Shown: positions 9,804 to 20,603 of the stretch, one piece after another
Layout of the letters: each line of letters starts with the position of its first letter
Numbering within the stretch: position 1 is the first letter of the stretch
Assembly (NCBI GenBank): GCA_014904845.1
Contig: MU119215.1
Location: 438,060-502,059, forward strand
From: Acephala macrosclerotiorum
Lineage: Eukaryota > Ascomycota > Leotiomycetes > Helotiales > Mollisiaceae
Direction: 5' to 3'
DNA length: 64,000 bases
Notes under the pieces: generated by a model
Databases searched by the model: none
Told to the model about the DNA's origin: nothing
Seen by the model: the letters and a program-made list of their open reading frames with translations, nothing else
Made by a program: the position numbers and the translations under genes

Positions 9804-11574
9804 TCATGATTCATCAACCCATCCAATTGCTTGTCCCATCTTAACCTTCTGCCCTTTTTCAATGCCCCAATTCCACCCTCCCTTTCTCTTGGTCTTCTCG
9901 CCCATCCAGCCTTCGTCGAGACTAGGTCTTTGTCCCTTCGGGGCTTCGAATACTAGTACAACCGTGCTGCCAAGCTGAAAGCCTCCCATCTCTTCACCCC
10001 TCTTCAGAGAATGGCCATGCAGAATAGGACTGGCGTTTTCGTAACTAGCCTCTGCAAATCCACTATACGGCTCGCCTCGTGCAGAGGCTTCCTCGGCTGC
10101 TCGATCGGCTGCAGTATCGGTCGTCAAAGAATTGGTCCGAAGTTCTCGATCGAAGTTGATCTTGATTGATCCAACATTCGTTGCGCCGACAGGAGTGTAT
10201 GAGAAAAAACCCCAACGCCATCGTCCTAGAAGTACAACTCTTTCGTTGAGTACGAAAAGTCCCGGTAGAGTTCTTTGTAGATAGGGTGAGACGCTATATA
10301 GTTCCCCCGCGAAATGCCTTCGCTTCTCGACAACCCAGGCACATGGGGAATGGAAGCGGTGATAGTCGCCAGGGGCTAGATAGATAACAACGTAATGTAA
10401 GGCAGTTCGATTTTTTGAAGTTAATCGAGCGTACCAAGGCTTTTCTCCTAACGCAAGATCCGCTCGGACCTCAGCTTCTGAGGCTGCTTTGGGTGTTGTT
10501 GATGCATCCTCGGCCTTTCTTCGCTGCCCTTGAGGTGGACCTGAAAAGAGGTTCGGTAGGGTGTATGAAATGCCGTTGACTCGTGCGAATTCCTCATCGT
10601 GCTTGATGACCTCTTCATCTCCATCCCTTACAGAGGCAGGACTCTGAGAGGCATCATTCTTGGATGCGAAGATTCTTGCTGGATCGGCTGGATTCGGCGA
10701 AGTTCCTGGAGTACTCGTACCAAGCAAAGCATCAAGACTATATGTCATTCCCTTAACTTGTTCCACCTCCCCGCTTTCTATTGTACCAAATTGAAGCACA
10801 CGGCCATCCGAGGGAGACACGAGAGCATTCTGGTTAGGATCGAGTGGGCGAGCACCCGGTTTCAGGGTGCGATAGAAGAAAGACGCAAGATTTGGATATA
10901 CATGAAGATCAGGTTCCGATACCTCGGAAAGACTACAGGCACTTAGTTGAGATGACATAATATGTTCTGGAGGGCAGCATACTTAACACCGAAAATGAAT
11001 GAATACAGCTTGAAACCAGGTACACGTAAATAGTAGGGTATCTCGAGTTCGTTGAACTTCCCCCATAATCTCGACATGGCTTTTAGAGGTAAAGTCGACA
11101 TGACCTGAACTTGCCTGACATTTGTTAGGATCACCAGGAAATGAGGCTTTTAGAAACAAACCAAGGGCCTGTAGGTCTAATTCTTTCTCTCCTCTTTGGT
11201 CGGCCTCCCTGTTCTCCGTCACCTCCTACTATCTTCACATATCCATCGTCTTCCAATTCCTCCTCACGCCTCCTCGTGTGTTCACGCTCGTTGATACGTA
11301 GGAATTGGACCAGCCCAAGAAAGCCGATGCCCAGGCCGACTGGTATGGAGTACCATTTAATCTTTGTCTCGCCCAACGCTCTCCTTAATCGTGTGCCAAA
11401 GGACTCTTTGTATTCGGGCTTCCGTCGGTACAGCCTGGCAGATAAAGAGAACAGTTGGGGGTTGTGACAGCGGTATATGCATGATGATTGTGAAGGTGAT
11501 CGGAGGAATCGTGGCAGGGCCTGGGATTGCACAATGCGCGGCCTTGCATATGTTGTTATTGACTGCAAAGCCAT
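9804..11574 (-). CDS. PSD1: phosphatidylserine decarboxylase, mitochondrial type
   Basis: The model joins, on minus, 11574-11162, 11114-10983 and 10932-9804 (557 residues). The introns are 47 and 50 nt, and phase agrees at GPW|QVQVM and FGVN|LSEVSEPDLH. The enzyme decarboxylates phosphatidylserine to phosphatidylethanolamine in the inner mitochondrial membrane. The N-terminus is basic and Ser-rich (targeting sequence), followed by a membrane segment (WYSIPVGLGIGFLGLVQFL, about residues 75-93). Catalytic landmarks are present: ALVSPSDGRVLQFG (Asp), YHRFHSPCAWVV (His) and LGST at residues 502-505, where the proenzyme is self-cleaved so that the Ser becomes the pyruvoyl group. A polar insert lies between the first two motifs, as is common in fungi. 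It starts 407 bp from the divergent gene at 11982. Confidence 0.95.
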
Positions 11575-11981
11575 CTTGGAGGTTGTCTGCTTCGAATCTC
11601 AGTCGTATCGGGTAGTTCCAAGGCCATGAAGATGTTGTGATTGTCCCACGGCATATGACGACTTGGTGGCTTTTCGATGATCCCCTCGGACCCCAATTTA
11701 CAGTGAAAATACTGCCAACGCATGCCGTTCACCGCCCAGCAGGGGTCGTACCCATACCCAGTATTGAACACCTTGTGTAATCATCGACAGGTACGAACAG
11801 AAATAATAAAAGGACAGACTTCCGACCTTTCTACTACTGCTTTGTGTCTCTTCGATCCGGACTCGAATCTTTTATTTACTGTCTGTCATCTTTATCATGA
11901 CTTCGTGACCACACCAAAACCAAAACCCCCTCCTTCATTCAGAAGCTCTCCCAAACCTGGTCAACAACAACATTCAGAGCC
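11575..11981. promoter_or_regulatory. shared divergent promoter region PSD1 / HERP-like gene
   Basis: 407 bp separates the two start codons. The right part (about 11830-11980) is pyrimidine- and A-rich, like a leader of the plus-strand gene. No specific binding site can be assigned by eye. Confidence 0.45.
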
Positions 11982-14310
11982 ATGTCTCAATCCGCAGAAG
12001 CTTCTACGAGCTCTGATGTGCCAACCAAGGAAGAAGAACTGCCAGAATCCTCGACTTTTACTCTGCAGATTGTGTCTCCTAATTCTGATCCTCTCAGCTT
12101 CCCTCGCCTTCCTGTCACTACCACAGTCAAGCAGCTGAAGGCCAAGATTCGAGATGCCTTACCTGCCAAGCCAATCGACGAACATCAGCGGATCATATAC
12201 CGTGGCCGCATGTTGGCGAGTGAGACGACTACTATGATGGAGGTGTTTGGCTCAGAGGCAGTATGAAACAACCAACCGTCCTAAATGGATATGGACATAG
12301 CTAACGACGCATCTCTTTCAGCTTGCAATTCAAGAACCTCAGAATCTGCATCTGGTATTACGCCAAACGGCTCCAGATGCCCCCGCTCCCACCTCATCCA
12401 CACCGCCTATTATAGCTGGACCTCGTGTGCCCCCTCCAACGATACCACATCTTCCTCCTGTACCGCAGCTCCTAGTTCCACAGCTTTTAAATCGTCCACA
12501 GTCCACACCTGCTGTTCCAGCTCCAGGCATGCCAGGAATGCAAGCTCAACAACCTCTTCCCGGCTTTCAACAGATGCAACAGGCGGGAGCTCTTCAGCAA
12601 ATGCAGCACTTGCATAATGTCATGGCTCAGAGGCTTCAACGATTGCAACAGGAGACTCAGCGCCTTCACCAGGAGATGGGCATGCTTGAAGCAAGGACCC
12701 AAGGACGCCCTGCACCTACTCTCTTCAACAGCCAGCAACCTCATCTTGGACAAAATCCGGTAGCACATCCTCAAGGATTATTTCAAATGCCGCAAGCACC
12801 CCATGTGCAGATGCAGCAAACGCTTCAGAACCTAATCAACCAACAACAGCGAGAGCGAGCGGCAGAAGGACGTCATGGTGCTCAAGATGCTGGAACAAAT
12901 GCTCCTCACTCTCACCCATCTCAACCTCCTTCAGGAAGGGCATCGCCAAGTCTACACCGACCTGATCATACCACTACTTACACCCGTGAAGGCATTGGTC
13001 CTAATGGCGAGAGATTTCATATCACCGTGAACGAAACAACAACCACACTCCCTTTGCAACAGCCGCATCAGCACCATGTCCACGGAGGCCAACAGGCAAA
13101 TCCTGCTCTGGATATCCAGGCTATTTTGCGTAACGCTGACAGATTTATGGCAACTCAAGGTGCACAAAATAATATGCAAAGAAGTGCATCGAATCCAATT
13201 CCAGCACCAGCAAGCTCAGCTGCTCCAGGAATCACTCGGCCAGGTACTCCAGGGACAATACCAAACCCCACCACCACAACAAACAATTCACCTTCTACAT
13301 CAATAATTCTAAACCCTCATCAAAATGCCAATGTCCAGGCTGGAGCTACAACTTCTCTTCATCCTAGTGATCCTACAGTTTACATACTTTCCTCTCCATC
13401 TGGACCTCGAGCCTTGTTGGTGAACAACGCGGAGACGTATTACACGCCCCGTCAAAGCAGGAGGCACTCACCAGTGGGTCCTCCGGGCCAAGCCATTCGG
13501 GCAGCAGTTGGTCTACCAGAATTCCGAAATCGACCTGCGGGCCGGGCCGCACGACATAACCAGCGTCATCCCAACGACAACCCGCTTGAGCCTGTCAACG
13601 CCGGTCATGCTCATGCGAATCCAGGTGCCGGGGCTCTTGCTGCCCAGATTGGCCCTATTCTTTGGCTTGTCGTCCGCTTAGTTGGTTTCGTTTGGTTCTT
13701 TACTTCTGGAAACACCAGTTGGACACGATGGCTGCTAGTCAGCGGTTGTGCATTCCTTGTTTTTCTTTTCAATACAGGCATCTTCAATGGTGTTGCAGAA
13801 ACAGTATGGGGGCCGGTCAGGAGACATCTTGAGAATTTGATTCCGCTTGGCCCTGCTCCAGTTGTTCCAGGTGCTCAACCAGCGGCGCCAGCTCCTGCAG
13901 CCCCAGATGCTGTGGCCGAACCAGAGGGACGACGCAGACGAGCTCCCGAGCCAGATCCTGCTCAGGTTGCTGCCCGACTTCTAGAACAACGACGACAAGA
14001 AGATCGAAGTTGGCTTATGGCACAATTTCGACGGGCAGAGCATGCATTGTTGTTATTCCTTGCGAGTTTGGTTCCTGGCGTTGGTGAGCGACACATCGCA
14101 GCAAGGGAGGCTGAAGCCAATGCTGTGGAGGCAGAACGACAACGCCTGATTCAAGAAGCGGAGGCCGCTAACGCTGCTGAAAATGCTGAGAATGGAGAGG
14201 GCACTACTGCGGCCATAGATAATGGTGGTGAGAATGGTGAAAATGGTGAAAACCAGACAAATCAGGATGAGGGCGTTGCCGCACCTCCGCCTCCACTGAT
14301 TGAGGTCTAA
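11982..14310 (+). CDS. ubiquitin-like-domain ER membrane protein (HERP/Usa1-like)
   Basis: The model joins 11982-12260 and 12322-14310 (755 residues) with one 61-nt intron (GTATGA donor, GCTAAC branch, TTTCAG acceptor; phase 0). An N-terminal ubiquitin-like fold (about residues 25-105: TLQIVSPN, KQLKAKIRDALP, HQRIIYRGRML, LHLVLR) leads into a long Pro/Gln/Asn-rich region. A membrane region follows at about residues 530-580 (two hydrophobic stretches, ILWLVVRLVGFVWFF and RWLLVSGCAFLVFLF), with a further hydrophobic patch near 667 and an acidic tail. UBL plus C-terminal membrane hairpin is the layout of HERP/Usa1, which scaffolds the Hrd1 ER-associated degradation ligase. Dsc3-type Golgi ligase subunits share the layout and are the alternative. 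Confidence 0.75.
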
Positions 14311-14825
14311 AGCGCAAGGGATGTTGGGGAAGGGATAGCAACGACTAGACGACACGCTTCGACGCCTTTTGTACGCATAGACGACTGAGGCAAATTGATA
14401 GTTCAACTTGAGAAACCAGACCAAGTGTCCCAAATTTGTGGAACATTTGGATCCTTGAAGTTTTAGCAAACGCTCCATTGTTTAGAATCAATCGACTTTG
14501 TAGCGCTATACGTAACATACATTATTACGTGAACAAGCATTCTGATAAGGGAAGGGTCCTTCAAACTATTATCATTTTTCACTATTAGGAGTTTTCGGTG
14601 TGTTTTCGGGGTTATATATTTCCTGCGTTTGATCTCACAAAAAGCAACGTCGCATCATGTCACTCATAATATACCATGTGTAGGCAAATGTAAACAAAAT
14701 ATATAATCATGGAACCCATTGAATGTATTTATAAGAATCAAAAGTTCGCTCGCTATGGAGCGCTAAATTAAAAATGCATCATGCTACTGCATTGAAGACT
14801 GAGACTAGAGTCCAGACCAGCTGGC
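14311..14825. other. convergent 3' flanks
   Basis: This lies between the tail-to-tail genes ending at 14310 (+) and 14826 (-). It is AT-rich in the middle (about 14500-14770), as expected for 3' ends. No gene was seen. Confidence 0.5.
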
Positions 14826-16712
14826 TCATGGGGATCGTCTCAATCTCTTGCTCATCTTTCTCGGACTTGGAAGTCTTCTCTGCAAGTCCAAGATGTTATC
14901 GTCGAGAACAGCCTCTTCTTCTTCTTTCACCTCCTCGACAGATCTTTTCCTCTTCCCCGCTTTCACGCCAGTCTTAGCAGGAGCCTTCTTGGCGGGGACT
15001 TTGGCCTTCTTCTTCTCATCAGCCTTCTCCTCCTTCCTCCGCATCTTCAGCTCCACATACTCATCCAGATCGTTCATATGAACATCAATAGACACACCAC
15101 CTCTCTTCTCTCGGATCGCTTGCAGGTGTCCAGGCTGCTTGTCAAGATGCTCACTCGTCAAAGCGTAATTCAACGTATGAGCATAATAATCCTCTGGTCG
15201 GACACCCTTCTCCCCAAATGCACCCCAAGGTTTAGATTCCTCAATGAATGTACGCACAATCCCCTCCATCGAGAGATGATCGCGCGTAATAGCCATCTTG
15301 TTCTTACCTTCCGGTAGAACTCTTGTATCAGGCTGGACATTGTAATCTTTACACAGTTGAGGGAAATCGAGGTACTTCTCTAAGCAGAAGAGATGGATGT
15401 AGCCAGCGTTATGGAACGGATCGTGGGATTTTCCTAGAGAAGCGGATTGTTCGTCGAAGCAGACTCGGAAGTCACCTTTTCGAATGGTCCGGTGTGGATC
15501 CGAACATTTGGAAAAGCGACATCTGTTGGAATTTTTGTTAGGGTAGCGTTTGTCGGAGTCGGCAGGGACGGTCTGAATCCAGAGGCGGAGACCGGATTGC
15601 TTGCAGGAGACAGGAGCGAGTGGGTTGAGCGGGTGGTTGGAGATGTATTCGATGAGCTGCTCTGTTGTGAATGTTGAGAGGGGGTTGAGCTCACCGGACT
15701 GGGTGTATTCGAAGAGAGGCTTTTCGGTGTCGGGATCGATGGTTCCCCAAGGAGCGGGCTTGGAGACAAGTGGTGTGTAGTACTTCGAGGAGTCGAAGTT
15801 CTTGATATTGATGGGACGCCTGTTGCCATGTTGCTTGCCTTCTTGCCCATTGACTGGAGTGGAGACTGTTGCTGTAGTTGCGCCTGTGGTTTTTTGAGAG
15901 GCGAAATAGTCTGAAAGGTCACGTTCCATATCTTCGTCGTCTTGCTGGCGGTGGGCTTGATCGTTGGCAGCAACCAGCAGGCTGCTTGTGGATAGTGCTG
16001 CCTTTTGCTGGCGTACCAGCTCCTGGTAAAGGGCGTGTTGGAGCTCTTGCTCGAATGGGAATAGTTGATCGTCAATGACCTTGAGAGGAGTGGATGGATC
16101 GGTGAAACCGTTGAGAATGAAGTTGCGATAGCCTACTGGATTTGGAAGTGGTGCTTCGGTCGTGACAATTGCAGGTAGAGCCAGGGGAAGCAGGAGGTTA
16201 TTAGTAGGCAGAGGATGCTCTGGAAGATCGAAAGGATTTAGATCCAGGGTAGAAGAGGCAGTGGAGAGTGTAGGACCATTGGCAGATTGGTGATATGTTG
16301 GATAATCGTAGCGGCCTGCTTCCGGAGTAGACTCGATCCTCATTTGCGGAAGAGCAGGGGCATCAACAGATGTGAAGAAAGACCCTTGGTTATCAGCAGC
16401 AGGGTCTGCATAGGCTGGAATAGCAGATAGGTCTTGCTCGTTCGAATATATACTCTTAAACTCAACTTTCTGATCGAAGTCCATGTTCATGAGCTCCTCA
16501 TAGCTTAGACCTTCTACTTCTTTGTTCTCTTCGCTTTGTGGGTCGACGAACCCGTTGTCTTCGTCGTTGAGGAAGTCTGAGTAACTGAAATTCTCGTAAT
16601 TGACGGGTTCGGCAGCCTGCGGGACTTCCTGAGCCTGCCAGTCTTTTGTGTTAATCCAAGTTTTGGATGAGTCGTTACCGCCGATAGCATGGAGATTGTT
16701 GTAGTGATCCAT
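14826..16712 (-). CDS. nuclear-looking protein with Cys/His cluster, 628 residues
   Basis: The start is ATG 16712 (context ACCATGG). The open frame extends to 16790 but only through non-ATG codons. The N-terminal half is acidic and Asn/Ser/Pro-rich (activation-domain-like). Residues about 330-540 form the conserved-looking part with C-x4-C (CRFSKC), a KGDFRVCFDE stretch and H-x2-C (HLFC), plus further Cys before and after. This order resembles a PARP-type zinc finger (Cys pair, KG-x-RV strand, H-x2-C), but that assignment is my inference. The C-terminus has long Lys/Ala runs and KRKR-type nuclear localisation signals. A transcription or chromatin role is plausible but unproven. Confidence 0.75.
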   Translation of the reverse strand: MDHYNNLHAIGGNDSSKTWINTKDWQAQEVPQAAEPVNYENFSYSDFLNDEDNGFVDPQSEENKEVEGLSYEELMNMDFDQKVEFKSIYSNEQDLSAIPAYADPAADNQGSFFTSVDAPALPQMRIESTPEAGRYDYPTYHQSANGPTLSTASSTLDLNPFDLPEHPLPTNNLLLPLALPAIVTTEAPLPNPVGYRNFILNGFTDPSTPLKVIDDQLFPFEQELQHALYQELVRQQKAALSTSSLLVAANDQAHRQQDDEDMERDLSDYFASQKTTGATTATVSTPVNGQEGKQHGNRRPINIKNFDSSKYYTPLVSKPAPWGTIDPDTEKPLFEYTQSGELNPLSTFTTEQLIEYISNHPLNPLAPVSCKQSGLRLWIQTVPADSDKRYPNKNSNRCRFSKCSDPHRTIRKGDFRVCFDEQSASLGKSHDPFHNAGYIHLFCLEKYLDFPQLCKDYNVQPDTRVLPEGKNKMAITRDHLSMEGIVRTFIEESKPWGAFGEKGVRPEDYYAHTLNYALTSEHLDKQPGHLQAIREKRGGVSIDVHMNDLDEYVELKMRRKEEKADEKKKAKVPAKKAPAKTGVKAGKRKRSVEEVKEEEEAVLDDNILDLQRRLPSPRKMSKRLRRSP

Positions 16713-17772
16713 GGTTGCTAGTGATAGTGGGGACAGCACAGCTGTGTAGGAGTAGTAGTGAGTGGATAAGGTAAGCCGAGCAAAAGGCACGATCCAGTCG
16801 TGTAAAAGTTAAAAAATGCTATTTCAAAAGAGCGAGAAGATAGCAAATTGGGTGAAGGAAATGAGAGGGAAGGAAATCTTGACAATGGGGATTGTCATGC
16901 TTATATACTCGAGCCTTCTCTAGGTTCTTGGTATTTCTTCTTGTCCTATACTCGACGGTAGACAAAAGAACGACACTTTCGTGTACAAAGACGGCGAAAA
17001 AGTAAACCAGTATTGAAAGAAAATTGACTCGAGACTCGAAAATGATATTACTTTGGACAAAGCGATCGCTCTAATTGATCGGTCAAGACCATTTTAATCA
17101 TCCCTATACAGGTCTTTATAGCAGCCTGCAACTTGCGGCTGCTGTCGATTCAAGTTGAGTCTCGCTCCCACCGTGCAGAATAAGCCACACAAAAGCTGCC
17201 AATGTCCTTCACTTTATGGGACTTTATAGTAGGAAACTAAAGTAGAATTTGAACAAACTCCAATGAGTATTTTAGGGGATCATACCCTTACTATGTTTGA
17301 CCCCTCGGCTGCCATATACCTTAGTCATAATCAAGGTTCCTGATTTCCTAGTGCTTTGTTGTGTCGCGTTCTCTGAACACCGCCAGTCTCCCCAACTCGC
17401 CACGTGATAAGCTTCAACAAAGACGAATACCCCACAGGTGAAAGTGAAACTCGAAAGCTGAACAAAACCAAGATTACCTCATCGCACTGAAGGATTGTGG
17501 GAGACTCAAAAGGTTTCCTCTTCGCTCAGATTCCTACATAATGCCCGCCGCCCTTCTCTCTAATATACAGTCCGCCCAATTCCAAGCAATCGAGCTCATA
17601 ATCATTTCTCATGCTATTCCATGTAAATTAGAGCGCCAATCAAGAGAATAGAGAGGGACCGTTCCCAAAGCAGCCCCTGTAGGGAAAGAACCAAAAGCGA
17701 ACTCCAACTTGATGCTAGACCATGCCATCCATCCCAAACCAACGCGTGAACTCCAGGTCAAAACAAGAAGAC
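16713..17772. other. intergenic, promoter of the 628-residue gene
   Basis: No gene was found. Apart from the TATA-like site described separately, it contains the leader of the minus-strand gene and, at the far end, the 3' flank of PDE1. Confidence 0.45.
16899..16907 (-). promoter_or_regulatory. TATA-like element
   Basis: The minus strand reads TATATAAGC, 187 bp upstream of ATG 16712. A very similar ATATAAGC lies before the next gene, PDE1. Position and sequence suit a core promoter. Confidence 0.4.
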
Positions 17773-19550
17773 TTAGAAATACAACGATTGCCCTGAATAC
17801 GAGATGATAAAATCGCATCCCAACTGGCCCTTCTCGTGCTGCATCAGTTGCCTCAGAATCGTCTCTCCAGGATCTGGTCCGTCATCAAGTTTCTCTTTCA
17901 CATGTATGACAACGACTTTGACTCCTTGCAATGGGGCTTCTGCGCTGACACGGAATGTCAGCGTCGATAAACAAGCCGAATCCTGACTTGTCGCACTTGC
18001 TCTACGCTCGCCACCTAGGGACGCGTCGTCCGACATGTAGTCATGGTTTTCTCGGCGAGATGTTGGACTGACGGGACTTCCATGGCGTGTAGATTTTCGA
18101 CGTCCGTAAGGGAGGAGAAAGGTACCATTGCCATCTCCTTCAAGCTTTCGCTTCTTACCACTTGGCCCATTTTTGTGCATGTTGAGTGTTAGCTTGACTT
18201 CGTTGGCCAAGGTTCTCAGCTCCTCGACGAGATATTTAGGTGTCAAGTGACCGAACAACAACTCTTTCTGTCTCGAGTCGTCGTAAGAACACTCGATAAA
18301 AATAGCACCTAGCATCCCGGTCGCAATCTTCGGCGCGGCATCGTTCCAGACCTGTCGATTGCGCGGTGAGTATGAGATCGAATCTGGCTCAACGTCGCCG
18401 AACATGAGGACCTCTTTCCCTGTGACCATGTCTCGAATAAAGTAAGCTGAGCTGTCGTAGACACAGTATTGCTGGCGATATTGGTCAGCTTTAAGGTTGT
18501 CATTCGCACTGTGACTTGACTGCGAGTTCGATCGGACCATTGGCTGAGATGTAGGTCCTAATCGCGGTGATGCTATCTCCACACTTGGACTTGCCACGAA
18601 GCTGCTAGCATTGGAGCCTCGGTGGTTATGTCGTTCGATGCAATGACCGTGGCTGACACTCCAAGTCTTGATGCTTAGGCCATCAGACACCTCCACGTAT
18701 CCGTCTCCAAGAGCCGGAGAACCGCCCTCAACTAGTCGCAGATAAGTAACCAACCCAGCGCCGTTGTTCTCATCGGTCAGGTTTGGCCAGATGATGTTGT
18801 TGAAAATGTGGTTCTTGAATGCCTCGATAGTCGACGGCAGACCCGCTAAGCGCTTTGGACGAGCACTCGGAAGAGACGCTGTATTGATGACGAAGCCGGA
18901 GATATGATCAAGATGTGGATGTGTAATGAGAAAACACTCGACTAGATCTCTTGTAATATATGCCGCATTGGCACTCGACGACGATCCTTCTGGAATTTGA
19001 AGTCCTTCGAAAGGTCCATCAACCAAGGTTATCGCTTTTGCTGGCGGCTTGCTATCTTCTGTACGTATTGACTTGTGCCCTTCTAGTATTCGAGAGATTG
19101 CTGCCAGGTGGACACCTGCATCAACAGCAAGGAGGGAGTTCTTCTTCCATCCAGCCGCGGTCGACCGGACTAGGAATGCTGTGACATCGTCTTCTTTGGG
19201 TCCACCACCAGCACCCTATGAGCACCAATGTCAGTCAACCTCTTTACCGATTTCAATACGACGGCTTCACCGGATGTCGGAATAAGCTCGAGACTCGAGA
19301 CTCGGGAACCTTGGAGCAGTTCATGCTCACGTGACCATTTGCAAAGCACGGGAAAACCCCAGCGCATCAATAAAGAGCATTGTCCTCGAAGCCCAAAGAC
19401 CTGGAACCCGATGCATTACGATGACGTAGTGCATCCCCAGCTCCACCCCCACTCGTTCCCCAGCCTCGCCCTTTCAATACGAGAGAACTAGCTTACTAAG
19501 ATAATAACCTGCAGCGCAGGCTGCTCAACCCCTTTCGCCATCTCACCCAT
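17773..19550 (-). CDS. PDE1: low-affinity (class II) cAMP phosphodiesterase
   Basis: The model joins, on minus, 19550-19497 and 19215-17773 (498 residues). The 281-nt intron has a GTAAGC donor, CTGAC branch and CATAG acceptor and splits the first strand: LQVIIL|GAGGGPKEDDVTAFLVRST, as in class II enzymes. This metallo-beta-lactamase-fold hydrolase converts cyclic AMP to 5'-AMP. The metal-binding signature THPHLDHISGF lies near residue 110, and further His/Asp sites are in VSHGHCIERH and MFGDVEPD. A Ser/Arg-rich insert sits before the C-terminal part. Two ATGs (19550 and 19541) are in frame; the first is used here. It is expected to tune PKA signalling, as in other fungi. Confidence 0.93.
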
Positions 19551-20603
19551 TCGCCGTCGTGAAATCCTCTTATGGCTCGACGTCTGATATCAAGTCAAGG
19601 AAAAACAAGCTTCTAGAATGTTGGTTTCGGGGATTGAAAGGCTCGTGCTTATATGCAGAGTCCCGGTGTTATAGTACTCGAGTCGGAAAGCTGCGCTGCT
19701 GACGAGGAAAGCCACACGTGACTGGGTACTCGTGCGGTTTTGTGGCGTGGTGAACTGCGACTTGAAGGATGCTTTTGATGCTTATAAGTTCTGAGTTGGG
19801 CTGGGACATTGAGAATTCAAAGAAGTTGATATTGGCCGTCTAGAATGGAAGGCACGGCCTTAGTCTGCTCAGCCTTCCTTTCCCGCCAAGACAGTGAAGG
19901 AAGCACTAGCCAGAGCTCACACTAGCCCGATCCAGTTCAGGTCAGTTCAGGTCAGCTCAGCCCAGCACAGCCTTGTGCTTCGGACGGGAGGGAAAGCCTT
20001 CTTCGTCAATGTAAGATTTACCACAAATTCGTGGACATTCGTCAGGACATAGATTGAAGAACTTGAGCTAGGAATCTAAGTATAGTGTGCTTCTGGACTA
20101 CTAATAGAGATGCCCGAATTCTGGCTTCAAGTTTGAATGTCCCTGCAATATCGCGACACCGTGCAATGCTCTATTCATTGCCGCACATGGTGTGTCTACA
20201 GTCTATCAGCGTTGCACCACCGGGATATGAACCAAGAATTCATAGGACGAACACATTATGAGACGCCAGCTGAGACTCGTCGGAGGTAGATGATGTTGTT
20301 CATAAAGGGGAATCTTTCCTTCTCCGAGCTATGACTGCAGCTATACACAACAACAAAGGAACACTTTATATCGACTTCGAGTGGAACACAATGTACCGCT
20401 GATATCACCGTCCAGCCCCGCATCCCATGCTTCTTTCTAGCAAAAACGCATTAATAACACCCACGCCTTGCCTCCTTTGAAGTGAATCCAAGCCATAATC
20501 ACCGAAGAAAAAAAATATATATATATTTTGACCCAACGCTGTACAATGTTCATGCCTCATCTAATCATGCCCACATTCCCGTTCTATTTCTTCATGCTCC
20601 GTA
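19551..20603. other. intergenic between PDE1 and CPS1-like gene
   Basis: This is the promoter side of PDE1 and 3' flank of the CPS1-like gene. It holds ATATAAGC on minus at 19654-19647 (TATA-like, about 100 bp before ATG), the stem-loop copy at 19823-19880, a short tandem AGTTCAGGTC/AGCTCAG block at 19932-19970, and an (AT)n run near 20514-20527. No gene was seen. Confidence 0.5.

Noticed and set aside
16712..16790. upstream extension of the 628-residue protein by 26 codons
   Set aside because: It starts with GTG; the ATG at 16712 has a strong initiation context.
20195..20250. GGTTCATATCC on minus, B-box-like
   Set aside because: One mismatch at the invariant A and no A-box or stem pairing around it.
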